From Blattamonas nauphoetae (taxonomy: Eukaryota; Preaxostyla; Oxymonadida): a DNA stretch of 64,000 bases. Where the stretch lies: assembly GCA_033064195.1 (NCBI GenBank), contig JARBJD010000198.1, forward strand, positions 1-64,000. The letters are read 5' to 3'. Position numbers and translations under genes: made by a program. Below the pieces are notes generated by a model. The model saw nothing but the letters and a program-made list of their open reading frames with translations. It searched no databases and was not told where the DNA came from. Every line of letters starts with the position of its first letter. The first letter of the stretch is position 1. Below are positions 20,413 to 30,649 of this stretch, piece by piece.

Positions 20413-20904
20413 ATGGCACAGCTAGAACTCATCGAAGAACTTGAACAAATTTTAGAATACACTAATCCCAATCGAAAGGACAGTGATATCATGAATTTCC
20501 TGAGTCAGAATCATTTAATTCTCATGAAATTAGGATTGTGGAAACCAGAACTGATTGTCAATTTCAAAACATTAAAACAATTATTCCAAAAATATGTTGA
20601 CATCGATAACCCAACTTGGATGAACTATGACACAAAGAAATGGCGGCGAAACCAACCTCAACTGATCTGTCAAATTGCAAACGTCAGAAAACTTTCCTGT
20701 GCATCGGAGGAGTTATACGTCAGACTATCAAAAGAACAGATCAGTCAAATGGTGATGAACATGTTGAGAGCAAAACCTCAAAGTTTCTTGAAGATGAAAC
20801 CAGAATCGTTCGAATATTATCGACCAATCTGTGCCGAAATCTGGATGAAGTACGTGAAAAGAAAATTACCAAATTGGTTACTTCAAAATGATCTCCAGAA
20901 ATAA
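20413..20904 (+). CDS. 163-aa Polinton protein encoded in the TIR
   Basis: 163 residues, mostly helical in appearance with leucine- and lysine-rich segments. No known motif. It follows the motif TTTTTTATTTTGT (20394-20406) by 6 bases. A second copy lies inverted at 41453-42535 in the right repeat, interrupted by a hAT MITE. Being inside the repeat, the gene is present twice per element. Role unknown; early replication accessory or terminal protein are possibilities by position only. Confidence 0.65.
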   Translation: MAQLELIEELEQILEYTNPNRKDSDIMNFLSQNHLILMKLGLWKPELIVNFKTLKQLFQKYVDIDNPTWMNYDTKKWRRNQPQLICQIANVRKLSCASEELYVRLSKEQISQMVMNMLRAKPQSFLKMKPESFEYYRPICAEIWMKYVKRKLPNWLLQNDLQK

Positions 20905-20916
20905 AACTCGTTGTTG

Positions 20917-20943
20917 TTTTTTATTTTTGAATTTTTTAATTTG
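20917..20943 (+). promoter_or_regulatory. Double T-rich promoter motif
   Basis: TTTTTTATTTTTG at 20917-20929 and TTTTTTAATTTGT at 20932-20943, ending 6 bases before the ATG at 20950. Confidence 0.5.
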
Positions 20944-20949
20944 TATTAA

Positions 20950-21339
20950 ATGAATCCAACAGCGATGTACAGCGAAAGACGTCGAGTATGTTCAGAACAA
21001 GCATTAATTGAATCAATGAAGCAAGAGAACTGTACGCTAGTCTCTGAGTATGTCAGAAATAGTGTGCCGGTGACGTATGTTCATGAGGGAGTTGAATGGA
21101 GAATAAAACCAAAGTTGTGGAATCAAGGAAACAGACCTCACATCGCGAAACGTCGGCACTACACTCAATCATTCGTTGAAAATGAACTGAAGAAATACAA
21201 TTGTGAGCTCGTCGGTGAGTACACGAAAGTTCTGGTTCCATTCACATATCGAGAGATTGGTGGAAGGGAAGTGTTCAGAATTAGACTTGATGCATGGCTG
21301 ACTGCTAGGAAAAAGCCCCATCTGAGAAAACAGAAATAA
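20950..21339 (+). CDS. Two-repeat protein, 129 aa, spanning the TIR edge
   Basis: Two tandem repeats of about 50 residues (about 15-65 and 75-125). Each runs: hydrophobic helix, N-C-x-L-V-x-E-Y, a V-P-[VF]-T-Y strand, a charged stretch, a tryptophan-containing helix, and PH near the end. Similar single modules occur in viral and phage DNA-associated proteins, so nucleic-acid binding is a guess. The inner end of the terminal repeat falls inside repeat one, so only this left copy is full length. Confidence 0.6.
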   Translation: MNPTAMYSERRRVCSEQALIESMKQENCTLVSEYVRNSVPVTYVHEGVEWRIKPKLWNQGNRPHIAKRRHYTQSFVENELKKYNCELVGEYTKVLVPFTYREIGGREVFRIRLDAWLTARKKPHLRKQK

Positions 21340-21348
21340 ACGCTCAAC

Positions 21349-21377
21349 TTTTTTTATTTTCTGATTTTTTATTTTGT
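21349..21377 (+). promoter_or_regulatory. Double T-rich promoter motif before polymerase
   Basis: TTTTTTTATTTTC at 21349-21361 and TTTTTTATTTTGT at 21365-21377, ending 5 bases before the polymerase ATG at 21383. Confidence 0.55.
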
Positions 21378-21382
21378 AGTAA

Positions 21383-24300
21383 ATGACACTTCTAAAACCA
21401 ATCAAAGAAAGAATTCAAGAAATTCGAGATCTCTTTCCGAATACACAATTTCAATTTAGTGATGGTCGAACGTATATTCCAGACAGCAAAAATTATCAAC
21501 ATCACAGATCATTTCTCCTGAATATGCTTCAACACACAGATCTCGAATTTCCATATCCAATAAAGAATCTCGATCTCAATCTCATTCCAGATTTTATTGA
21601 ACAAGTTAAACTTCGACAACAGATGGCATCAGAAGATCGACTCGCTCACCGGATGATTGTTGAGAACATGAAAGCAAATCCAAGAGTGAACAGAGATGAA
21701 CTGAAAAAGCAAGTGTTCAGAATGACGTGGAAACTGAAATCAATTGAAGAGAAGCTGATGGATCATTGGATGAAGAATCTGTTGATCATTCAAAAGAAAA
21801 ATGAACAAATGGAAAAGAGAGAAGTACAGACCTTTGATGGATTTGAAGAATGTATATTACTAGCTGAACCACGCGACAAAGCAGCATTCACTTCTTGTCT
21901 CATGGATGCACGAAGGAAGTTCAAAAAGAATGAGGTCGAGAAGGTTGAAGACAATGGAAAACCATATCAATTGTACTTCCACAATCATCTGAAGAATGTT
22001 GAAGAAATCACAACCTTCATCAAAGCAGTGTTCGACAAGGAGAAAGATCATCCATTCAAGATCAGCATTGACTTTGGAAAGATCATCGAAAGAAAAGACA
22101 AAGATGAAACTACGTACAAAGATTTCAGACCAGAATTGGAGAACACATCAAAGAGTTTCCCAACAGTGATTAGAAGTGCAGGAGACATTAATGAGTATTC
22201 AAAGTATGCGATCAATCTGATCAAAGAATCTCAAGAGAGAACATTGATGGATACGAAGACTATGTACATTGCATTCCACTCAATTCTAGTTGCAGTCTAT
22301 CGATTCCCAGTAGCAGGAAAAGAAAATGCAATTCTCACTGAACACATCAAAACGAGAAACGTTCGGTACATCGATTCCGAGTTCAACATCTGTTTCTTTC
22401 AAGCACTATCATTCCTCACCCTTCCGGAAGTTCCTGGGAAGAAGATATCAATCAATATGAGAAATGTTGAAGCAAAAAGATTGTTCGCAGAATCAATGAA
22501 TCTGACTCACCTGAAGCCACATCAACTTACTGAACACTTACGCAATTATCCTGGATTTGATATTGCTTGTGATTTGGAGAAAGAAATGATTAGACACAAC
22601 ATCACAGTTCACATTTATGAATACGATGAAGACAAAAAGAAATATTTCCTGAGTCAGTCGTATGTCAACGAAAGTGATGATGCTCGTGTTCTTCCCATCC
22701 TGATGATTCCACCGACGTCAACTCTCGTCCATGTGATGTTCATTGTTGATCCTGAGAAAATCACTGGATACAAGCTCTGTCCTTATTGTCAGTCAAGAGG
22801 ATTCCAAGTGAAGAATACAAACTACAGCAGAGATTTTGAGAAGCATCTCAGAGAGTGCAAAGAACTCGATGGAAAACATGTGAAGAAGATCTCACTCGAT
22901 AAAACACCGCGACCATATGTTCCACACATCCTCAACAATAGAACATTTGAATTTCTGATGGCACACAAAAGACAAAACGAATTCAAACCAACACAGTTCT
23001 ACATCACATACGATTTCGAAACAATGGAAGATCTCATTCTTGACAACTTATTCTCGGATGACAACACACAATTGATCTCACACTTGAAACCTCTCTCTGT
23101 TGCTTCAGCAATCAAAACAAAATCAGGAGTGAAGTCAATCTACTTTGATCTTCGAGATGGAAAAGACTTTGTGAAGCAATGGATCAGAGAACTCTTCAAA
23201 TATGCAGAGACAGTTCGAGAGGACAACTACTACGAAGATCCAGAGATTCCCTCACAGAATGAAGTCAGTGTCATAGGATTCAACAGTTCCAGATTCGACA
23301 TCAATCTCATCTTCCGTGATCTCGTTGACAAGGATTGGAAAGTGGTGAGCTTCCTTGGATCAACAACCAAGTACAAACAAGTACTGATCAGACACGAGAA
23401 GACACAACAGGTTCTTCGATTCATCGACATGATGTCATACACAGGACCAATGACTTTGGATAATGCAGTCAAGGATTTTGGAGGAAAGACCACTCTTCAG
23501 AAATCATTCTTTGCTTACGAATCATTTGATTCATCAGACTATGATACAGTGTTGAGCAAACAAGAACCATTCTCCAAATATGAATTCTATTCGAGTCTGA
23601 ACAATAGTGATATGTCCGACAGTGATTACCAAATGTATCTTGATGATTGGAACAAGCAAGGATTCAAGAACAGATGGGAATACCTCAAATTCTACAACAT
23701 CAGAGACGTTGAATGTATGATTGCACCATTGGATAATCTGATTGATTTGAACTTCCAATACAAAGTGGACATGCTGCACAATCTCTCACTGTCAGCGAAT
23801 GCTTCTGCAATAAAGTATGCTTGTGCGTACAAGGACTTTGACATCGATGATGATTTCAACGGAGTGGATCAATCTGGAGAAATAAAAATCACGAAACAAT
23901 ACTGGAAGTACAAAGTTGCATCGTACATTTATCAAGACCAGAAAGCACATCGTAGTACTGACAAAAATGTCACTGAAGCAGACTTTGATTGGTTTGTTCA
24001 ACAATGCAAGAGAGTGTGCTATATCTGCAAGAGTCACTTCTCACAAGCAGTTCGACCAACACTGGATAGAATCGACAATTCGAAAGGACATTCTAAAGAG
24101 AATGTGAAGATCTGTTGTGATTACTGCAACACATACAAGTCAGACAAGGACGAACATCTCACAAGATTGAGAATTCAACTGAAGAAGTACTGCATATGGA
24201 AATCACTCCCAATGACTCTGACACATGAGCAAACATATCACAAACTGAGAGCAGCAGTGACTGGTGGATTATCGAATGTTCAACATCGACAGAACATCAA

Positions 24301-25765
24301 AGACGTGACACCAATCAACCATTTCAAATACGAAGACAACAAAGGCGTTTCCAAAGATACGGAACACATCATGACTCACGTCTGTGGTGTTGACTTTAAT
24401 TCACTTTATCCGAGTGCTTTCTCATCAATCAAGAACAAGAACAATCCGTACACTAATCACAGAATGTACATGCCAGGACGATGCTTGTACACCGCAACAG
24501 GAGATAAAGAATGCAGGAAGATCATCGAAGACAAGAATCAGAAGACATTGTTTGTTGCAGAACTGAAAGGACACATTGACGAGAAGCATATCAATGATTT
24601 CATTAACTTCCCACCAATCTTCAGGAACATCATTGTCAATACGACAGAAGAAAACATTGGAGAGAAGACATACTCACTGATGAAGAAACATGGATTGAAG
24701 ACTGATGACAAACAAAGAAAACTGACTCAACTCTTGAGCACTCACGATCAGTATATGTTCTTTTCGACATACTATCTGTGGTTCCTTATCGACTATTGTC
24801 ACTTCATCATCGATGACATCAAGACTGTGATGGTATTCTCGAGACATGCTGGATTTGAACCATTTGTGACTTCATTCATGAATGACAGAATAGAAGCAAT
24901 GAAGGTTGGAAACAAGGGAAAAGAACAGTTCTGCAAGACCAACTTGAATGGAAGTTACGGATACGATGGAATGAACACTGAGAAGTACAACTCAATCACA
25001 ATCTGCAACGAGAAGAGAACATATTTGAAACAGATGATGAAAGGATTTGTAGCGACAAGAGAGATCAATGAGGACAACTACATCGTGATTGAAGACAGAG
25101 AGAAAGCATCATGCAAGACATGCTTACAAGAAGCAGTATTCACACTCGACAATGCCAAGTTCTGGTATCTGAATTTCATTTACAACTTCATGTACAAGTG
25201 TCTCGACATGAACAAAATTCACTTTTGTGAGGGAGATACTGACTCTGCATACTGGGCAATCTCAGGAGATCCGAATGCTGGAATTCATCAACAATTTGAA
25301 CACGTGATTTCTGACAAAGAATTCTATGATGCACACAAATATGAATGGTTTCCCAATCCTGATAAGGGAGTTGATGATGAGAAGAAACTGTTGGGATTAG
25401 CAATTGAGAAGGAAGGTGAACAGATGATCTGTCTTGCACCCAAGTGTTACTCTCTCGATGAGAAATGCAAGATTAAAGGAGTGTCTCTGAAGAAAACAAA
25501 TATCACGAGTGACGACTATGTGAAGTGTCTTAATGGAGAGAAAACAGTGACCACAACACTGAACTTTCAGACGAGAAGAATCATCAGCGATGAGGACACC
25601 AATGGATTTGAAATAGCGAAAATACAACAACAGAAACTCAGTCTCAGTGGAATTCATCTGAAGGCAATCGTACTTGAAAATGAATCGTGTCCTCCATTCA
25701 TTCATGGACTGAGAGCAACTGATAATATAATTGAATCAACACAAACTTTATTTTTGTATAAATGA
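21383..25765 (+). CDS. Protein-primed family B DNA polymerase (pPolB)
   Basis: 1460 residues. In order: a helical N-terminal region; a block near residues 330-455 with NICFFQALSF that resembles the OTU-like region of Polinton polymerases; a C-x-x-C ... H-x-x-x-C finger (about 464-493); Exo I DFE (about 544); Exo II NSSRFD (about 635); Exo III near 772. An HNH-like treble-clef segment (about 876-920) has two C-x-x-C pairs and LDRIDNSKGH. Then come motif A DFNSLYPS (about 1003), motif B KTNLNGSYG (about 1185) and motif C DTDS (about 1285). This enzyme replicates the element, probably from a protein primer. The copy looks whole. Its stop overlaps the next gene's start as ATGA. Confidence 0.9.
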   Translation: MTLLKPIKERIQEIRDLFPNTQFQFSDGRTYIPDSKNYQHHRSFLLNMLQHTDLEFPYPIKNLDLNLIPDFIEQVKLRQQMASEDRLAHRMIVENMKANPRVNRDELKKQVFRMTWKLKSIEEKLMDHWMKNLLIIQKKNEQMEKREVQTFDGFEECILLAEPRDKAAFTSCLMDARRKFKKNEVEKVEDNGKPYQLYFHNHLKNVEEITTFIKAVFDKEKDHPFKISIDFGKIIERKDKDETTYKDFRPELENTSKSFPTVIRSAGDINEYSKYAINLIKESQERTLMDTKTMYIAFHSILVAVYRFPVAGKENAILTEHIKTRNVRYIDSEFNICFFQALSFLTLPEVPGKKISINMRNVEAKRLFAESMNLTHLKPHQLTEHLRNYPGFDIACDLEKEMIRHNITVHIYEYDEDKKKYFLSQSYVNESDDARVLPILMIPPTSTLVHVMFIVDPEKITGYKLCPYCQSRGFQVKNTNYSRDFEKHLRECKELDGKHVKKISLDKTPRPYVPHILNNRTFEFLMAHKRQNEFKPTQFYITYDFETMEDLILDNLFSDDNTQLISHLKPLSVASAIKTKSGVKSIYFDLRDGKDFVKQWIRELFKYAETVREDNYYEDPEIPSQNEVSVIGFNSSRFDINLIFRDLVDKDWKVVSFLGSTTKYKQVLIRHEKTQQVLRFIDMMSYTGPMTLDNAVKDFGGKTTLQKSFFAYESFDSSDYDTVLSKQEPFSKYEFYSSLNNSDMSDSDYQMYLDDWNKQGFKNRWEYLKFYNIRDVECMIAPLDNLIDLNFQYKVDMLHNLSLSANASAIKYACAYKDFDIDDDFNGVDQSGEIKITKQYWKYKVASYIYQDQKAHRSTDKNVTEADFDWFVQQCKRVCYICKSHFSQAVRPTLDRIDNSKGHSKENVKICCDYCNTYKSDKDEHLTRLRIQLKKYCIWKSLPMTLTHEQTYHKLRAAVTGGLSNVQHRQNIKDVTPINHFKYEDNKGVSKDTEHIMTHVCGVDFNSLYPSAFSSIKNKNNPYTNHRMYMPGRCLYTATGDKECRKIIEDKNQKTLFVAELKGHIDEKHINDFINFPPIFRNIIVNTTEENIGEKTYSLMKKHGLKTDDKQRKLTQLLSTHDQYMFFSTYYLWFLIDYCHFIIDDIKTVMVFSRHAGFEPFVTSFMNDRIEAMKVGNKGKEQFCKTNLNGSYGYDGMNTEKYNSITICNEKRTYLKQMMKGFVATREINEDNYIVIEDREKASCKTCLQEAVFTLDNAKFWYLNFIYNFMYKCLDMNKIHFCEGDTDSAYWAISGDPNAGIHQQFEHVISDKEFYDAHKYEWFPNPDKGVDDEKKLLGLAIEKEGEQMICLAPKCYSLDEKCKIKGVSLKKTNITSDDYVKCLNGEKTVTTTLNFQTRRIISDEDTNGFEIAKIQQQKLSLSGIHLKAIVLENESCPPFIHGLRATDNIIESTQTLFLYK
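25747..25758 (+). promoter_or_regulatory. T-rich promoter motif inside polymerase 3' end
   Basis: TTTATTTTTGTA lies within the last codons of the polymerase and ends 3 bases before the next ATG at 25762. Confidence 0.55.
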
Positions 25766-26400
25766 ACACACGACAGATTAATACTTTAGTGAATAGGTTA
25801 CTTCGGTGTACACAGCATTCTAAAAACGAAATAGTCGAAAAGAAATGGACTTTAACTAACGTTTTACCTGTCTATCATGGCGCTGATTCCAATGGACCAT
25901 TTGATGGAAATGATGAAACATACTTCGAGGATTGGTTCAATGGAGGTCTCTCTCCTGAATTATCATTCCCTGATGGAAGAAGAGTAGTTCAACAATTTGT
26001 TAGCAACTTCCTAGGAATTCGTATTAAGGATAGCACTGCTAAACTTGCATACGAAGCATATCAATTTTATCATCACGAGGTGAATCAGGGAGTGAATTTT
26101 TCACCACGGATTCGAAGCCCTGCAGAGGCTACACCAATCCCAATTCCAGTGCAAAGACCAATTGTACTTGAATCACCTGAATCTCCCAGAGATCCTGGAC
26201 TGAAGAGAAACTGGAAATCAATGGGGTTTGAATATGAATATCCAATGAAGGAGAGGAGATTTGAAGAGGAGGAGGATGATGACATTTTTCCAATTTCACA
26301 GATACCGTATCCAATTGAGAGAAATCTATTCATACCAACTGCGTCCAAACACCCTGTGAGAGAGATCAGACACTACGAACCTACGACACAGCAAGTTCTC
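25762..26400 (+). pseudogene. Integrase gene, 5' segment of interrupted copy
   Basis: Open region starting at the ATG that overlaps the polymerase stop. It encodes a polar N-terminal region with a proline-rich middle and an acidic run (EEEEDDD). A MITE (26404-27000) separates it from the integrase core segment. No domain is recognised in this part. Confidence 0.55.
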
Positions 26401-26403
26401 ATA

Positions 26404-27000
26404 GATCCACTCAAAACCCGGAATTTCTCCTAAACCCGGAACATGGGGGTTGAAAGATACATATTGGGCAAACTAAGAAAAAAATAAAATTTGAGAATTA
26501 TAGACCGACGCAAATCAGAGAAACCCTCAAAATACTGTATACAGCAACAATGCCTACATTTTTCTCAACTTTTTTGGATCGTTTCTCCACAACCAGCCAT
26601 CCGTTTTGCACCAAATAAAGTGCATTGTTATCGCAAACATCTCGACAAAAGCTGCTCAAAAAATGAAAGATATTTTTTTCTAAGACTTTTTTCTCGAGAA
26701 AAATATGGGTTTTTTTCTATTTTCCCAAATATCCAGCATTTTTTCTCCAATGTTTTCTCAAATTGTTCGTTTCATCAAAAAAACGTTTTTGTGAAAATTT
26801 TCATCAAAATCGGTTCACAGGTTGTGAAGATATGACCAGTTCTCCTGATTCAAACAGGTCCAAAAGAGGTATTTTGAGGGTTTCTCTGATTTGCGTCGGT
26901 CTATAATTCTCAAATTTTATTTTTTTCTTAGTTTGCCCAATATGTATCTTTCAACCCCCATGTTCCGGGTTTCGGAGAAATTCCGGGTTTTGAGTGGATC
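26404..27000. mobile_element. TA-type MITE with about 120-bp inverted repeats
   Basis: Ends GATCCACTCAAAACCCGGAA, flanked by TA (26402-26403 and 27001-27002). The arms are near-perfect inverted repeats of about 120 bp, continuing to the word AGAAACCCTCAAAAT. No coding capacity. Target and ends fit the Tc1/mariner superfamily. It is inserted in the Polinton integrase gene. Confidence 0.85.
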
Positions 27001-27002
27001 TA

Positions 27003-28309
27003 TCAATAAGTTGGCACAAATGAAAGGATTGTTTGATCATCAACAGATAAATGATTCAGAAGATGAACAGATTAAAGCTGAGAACTCAATAATGAATAAT
27101 CTAAAACATATGGAACACTTTATTACATCACACATTCTGGATGCCAATAAAATGAACAGAGACACATTTGTTCGAGCCTCGATTAACAAAACTATTGCGA
27201 ACGATGATCTTAACTTCATACTGACTCACACAAAACAAATCCCATTTGGAGGAAGATCATTTCAGGACTGGTATGAGGAATTTGATCACAGATGGAGTGT
27301 AGCACATCCGAGGAAAATCCAGAGAGAAAAAGGAAGTGACAGAATGAGAATTGATCCACCAATGATACCTAAAGCATCGGATAAAATCGTGTATCCATTT
27401 CGATCAAAAATGCAGTTCATGTCGAAAGCAATAACTGGTGATCCACAGAAGACATCAGACAGAAAGGTTCCACAGAATTGCGATCGACCATACTTTTCTC
27501 CCAAGTTCGGATCATGGGAAATTGATCTCGTTTTCATTCAATCACCAACGTCGAAAACATTTCTGCAGATTTATCTCTTCGCAATCAACATCAACACTAA
27601 ATACCTGATTGTCATTCCTGTACTGGATAAATCATGGAGCAAAGTCAGGACTGCTATTAATGACTTGATTAATCATCGTGGAGTTCATGTCAACAACATT
27701 CGAGGTGATGGAGAAGCTGCATGGACTAGTATTGAAGCATCAGAGTTTTTCAAGGATCAGAACGTCAGTACATATTTCACAAGCTCCCCATTCACTAATC
27801 ACAATAGAATTGTGGATCGAGTGATCAGAACAATCAGAGATGGATTCCAAGACAATGCGACACAAATGGCAAATCATTCATTGATGAATCAGATGGTTGA
27901 ATACTACAACATGACTCCTCATCGAGCGTACTGGAACAAGTTCACTCCACAGCAAGCACAAAACAATAGAGAGATTGAAGCACTGTATATCTCCAGTTGT
28001 GAAGAGCAATTAAAGAACATCCAAAGACAACAGACAACACAGATGTTATGGAAATACAAACCAGGAAATATTCTGTTGATTCATCTTGATCTGAACAAGA
28101 CTGTTGCTAAGTTTCAGAAGAAGCGAAGACAGTTTCAATTCGTGGGGAAATTCATCGAATACAAACACGGTAATGTTGTAGCTACTCTACTGAATGGTCT
28201 CACTTGTCTGTCAAAAGTTGTAAATGGTCCAATTCAGCATACAAAGTTCCATGCAGACTCAATTGACGACTTAACTCCAGAGTTCATCGCTGAATTCGGT
28301 CTTCTCTGA
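27003..28309 (+). pseudogene. Retrovirus-like integrase (RVE), core segment, Polinton B
   Basis: The DDE-type integrase core is recognisable: a first acidic block (WEIDLVF), the long beta-strand stretch with NTKYLIVIPVLDKSW, a second acidic block (IRGDGEAAW), and the NRIVDRVIRTIRDGF helix. A C-terminal basic domain follows (WKYKPGNILLIH). This family inserts Polintons into host DNA. The gene as a whole is interrupted by the MITE upstream. Confidence 0.8.
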
Positions 28310-28372
28310 CCTCAGATCTTCGTTCGCTTCAATCTAGCGTAGTGCGATCTTCGATCTGAGAACTTTGTTCGT
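28310..28372. other. Hairpin after integrase gene
   Basis: CTCAGATC ... GATCTGAG inverted repeat with a roughly 35-base loop between the integrase stop and the next promoter. The second arm is also the first sequence of this window in copy A. It may be a 3'-end or terminator signal. Confidence 0.4.
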
Positions 28373-28408
28373 TTTCAATAACGTTTCAGATATTTTTATT
28401 TCTATGAA

Positions 28409-28768
28409 ATGTCATCACTGAAAATATTAGAACCGTTTGATCCTGAACAGAAAGAGTTCACAAACATCCACGACTTTCAGAGATACTTGGAGAAGAATAG
28501 AAAAGAACTGAATGAGTACACAACACAGAAACTGAATAGGATGATCCAAATTGATGGATATCGAATTACAAAAATAAGAGGTGAGATTGCACTGAGGAAA
28601 CGATATGTTGATGCTTCCACTTCACCTAATTCACTCTCGATTGATCAAAGATTGTCTGACATTGAAGAATCAATTCGGACTATGACAGACACTCTCAGCA
28701 TGAGACTTCGAAGTCTTGATGAGACCTTCAACAACCTTATCCAAGAGTTAACGGACAGTTCGGTTTAA
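28409..28768 (+). CDS. Small Polinton ORF, 119 aa
   Basis: 119 residues, charged. The C-terminal half has heptad-like spacing (LSIDQRLSDIEESIRTM), which suggests a coiled coil. Preceded by TATTTTTATTTCT at 28391-28403. It converges on the ATPase and their coding ends overlap by 21 bp. No family recognised. Confidence 0.6.
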   Translation: MSSLKILEPFDPEQKEFTNIHDFQRYLEKNRKELNEYTTQKLNRMIQIDGYRITKIRGEIALRKRYVDASTSPNSLSIDQRLSDIEESIRTMTDTLSMRLRSLDETFNNLIQELTDSSV

Positions 28769-29593
28769 ACCTTCTTTGTTGATCTCATTCAGTGCAACTC
28801 CATCTGTGTTGTATCGAAGAATGACTGCTTCACACTTTTGTTTTCGTTGATAGACATTCCAGAACTGTCGAATGTCAATTGGTGAGTTCAACTGAGGATA
28901 GACTCGACTGATTCGTTCTTTGTTGAATCCTCCAAAAATCCACATCGAATCGATGTTTGACTTCATGTCTGCTGACAAACTGAAGAGCTCATGCATTGTC
29001 AGAAAGAAAGTGAATTTCGGTTGTCGATTCTCCAGTAACAAGTCCATCATTGTCATTCTATTTTTGGATGCTCTACGTTCACCTAAGATCCTACGACAAT
29101 CATCAAGAAGGATAATCGTTTGGAGATTCTTAACTGAGAAATCTTCAATGTATAGTGACTCAAAGAGATCTTCTCTGCATTCATCAGTGATTCTGTTTTG
29201 CCACTGGTTGTCAATAATTTCTTCATACGCAGCTTTCGATTCAGAGAGTTCCAACAGAAATGGAAGTGCATCATCGTATTTGACTTTCACATATGGAACA
29301 TTTAATATTGGTTTGAATGTGTCGAATGTTGGATCAATGTTCTTATCAGTGACGAAGACGAACAAGTGAAACAGTTCATTCCTAACTTGAACATTCTGGA
29401 GCTTGGCAACTTCTCGAAGAGCATTGAAGGTCTTCCCACTTCCTCTATTTCCAACGAGGACATTGACACTATTGCGATTGAAATTTAGGTCTGGATGAAT
29501 TTGTGATTGAACTTCATGTGAAACATTCCTATATGATGCTTCCCTCAATTTTGCATTCACATATGCTGTAAGCGATATTGGAGATTTCTTCAT
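28748..29593 (-). CDS. Packaging ATPase, copy B
   Basis: Counterpart of 360-1214, about 95 percent identical by eye. Same Walker A (GNRGSGKT) and Walker B (IILLDD) blocks, same divergent promoter toward 29655. The extreme C-terminus differs from copy A. Confidence 0.8.
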   Translation of the reverse strand: MKKSPISLTAYVNAKLREASYRNVSHEVQSQIHPDLNFNRNSVNVLVGNRGSGKTFNALREVAKLQNVQVRNELFHLFVFVTDKNIDPTFDTFKPILNVPYVKVKYDDALPFLLELSESKAAYEEIIDNQWQNRITDECREDLFESLYIEDFSVKNLQTIILLDDCRRILGERRASKNRMTMMDLLLENRQPKFTFFLTMHELFSLSADMKSNIDSMWIFGGFNKERISRVYPQLNSPIDIRQFWNVYQRKQKCEAVILRYNTDGVALNEINKEGLNRTVR

Positions 29594-30372
29594 TTGTGAT
29601 TTAACTCTAATTAAAATATACTTTTGGTTTTTTTATTTTGTATGAAAACACACAATGTCACAAAAGATAGTGTACGTTCAACCACAAAGAAAAGCACAAG
29701 CGAAGAAACCAAGAATGAGATATGGATCAGAGCCTCAAGCAGCATTGAAACGAATCTATGCCGACGATGACATTCAAACCAGACGCAATGATGCTCTTTG
29801 TAGTCTTCCATCAGCACGTGAGTATATTAAAAGAACTGGACGAAATTGGACTGCGAAAATAGAACAATATGGACAAGTTCCTGATGTGATGGTGTACGAT
29901 AATGATTCTGGAGATTTGATTGCAGTCAATGGTGCCATGCTAACTCCATACAACAGTAGACCAGTCAAAGAGACATACTATGCAATGAATCCAACCCCAG
30001 ACATGCGAAGACAGAAACCATACACATCATTCAATCAAGAGAATGGAAGGAAAATCAAAGCGGTGCATAGGAATTTCCTCAAGAATGGAACATACGATTT
30101 ACCAACCAATTATCGAGACATCAGTTATGCAGAGATGAAAACACAAAGATCTCAACAACCATATGCAATAATGAAGAAAGCTGTTGGCGACTTCATGACA
30201 ACTGTATTGGAAATACAGTGGCTGCATAAGCAGCCATTCTTCCTAAACCCGCCATTGTACGGATAGAGTCTGCAGAAATTGAGTGTTTTTCTTGTTTTTG
30301 ATTCTCACTTCAATCTTGCTGATTGGATAAGAAATCAATTTTTGTGCATCGTCACTGAAGCAAAAAAGAGAA

Positions 30373-30649
30373 TTGAGACAGAAAAAGGAACAAACTCTGT
30401 TCTGCCCATCATCAATGAAAAAGCAAAAAAAGCCAAGAACTCCACACCAGAAGGCAATCGTTCGGGAAATGGCAAAATCGGAATATTTCGGTATGTCCCG
30501 GGCCGAAAGAGTCGTTCGAGTGGAGAAGAATCTCAGACTCAAGAAAGGTATCGTCAATCGCGTTGCCAAAGTTGATTCCAGTGCAGTCAAGAGGGCAAGA
30601 AGAGCTATTGCAGAAAATCGCGACTGTGGAGTGAATGGACGCCCATGTC
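30373..30649 (+). CDS. Pogo-like transposase, N-terminal part
   Basis: The first 92 codons encode a basic helix-turn-helix region (GIVNRVAKVDSSAVKRARRA) like the Psq/CENP-B type DNA-binding domain of pogo transposases. It matches the equivalent part of the transposase at 55471. The hAT insertion (8-bp duplication cccatgtc) cuts the frame here. The frame continues at 33165, so the host transposon was probably intact when hit. The start could instead be the ATG at 30415. Confidence 0.7.

Larger units (their letters stand above)
19489..21088. repeat. Left terminal inverted repeat, Polinton B
   Basis: Matches the reverse complement of 41270-43458 apart from the MITE at 41734-42316. It contains a tRNA-like sequence, a 163-residue gene and the first part of the 129-residue gene. 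The right repeat extends about 150 bp further outward than the similarity seen here. Confidence 0.85.
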
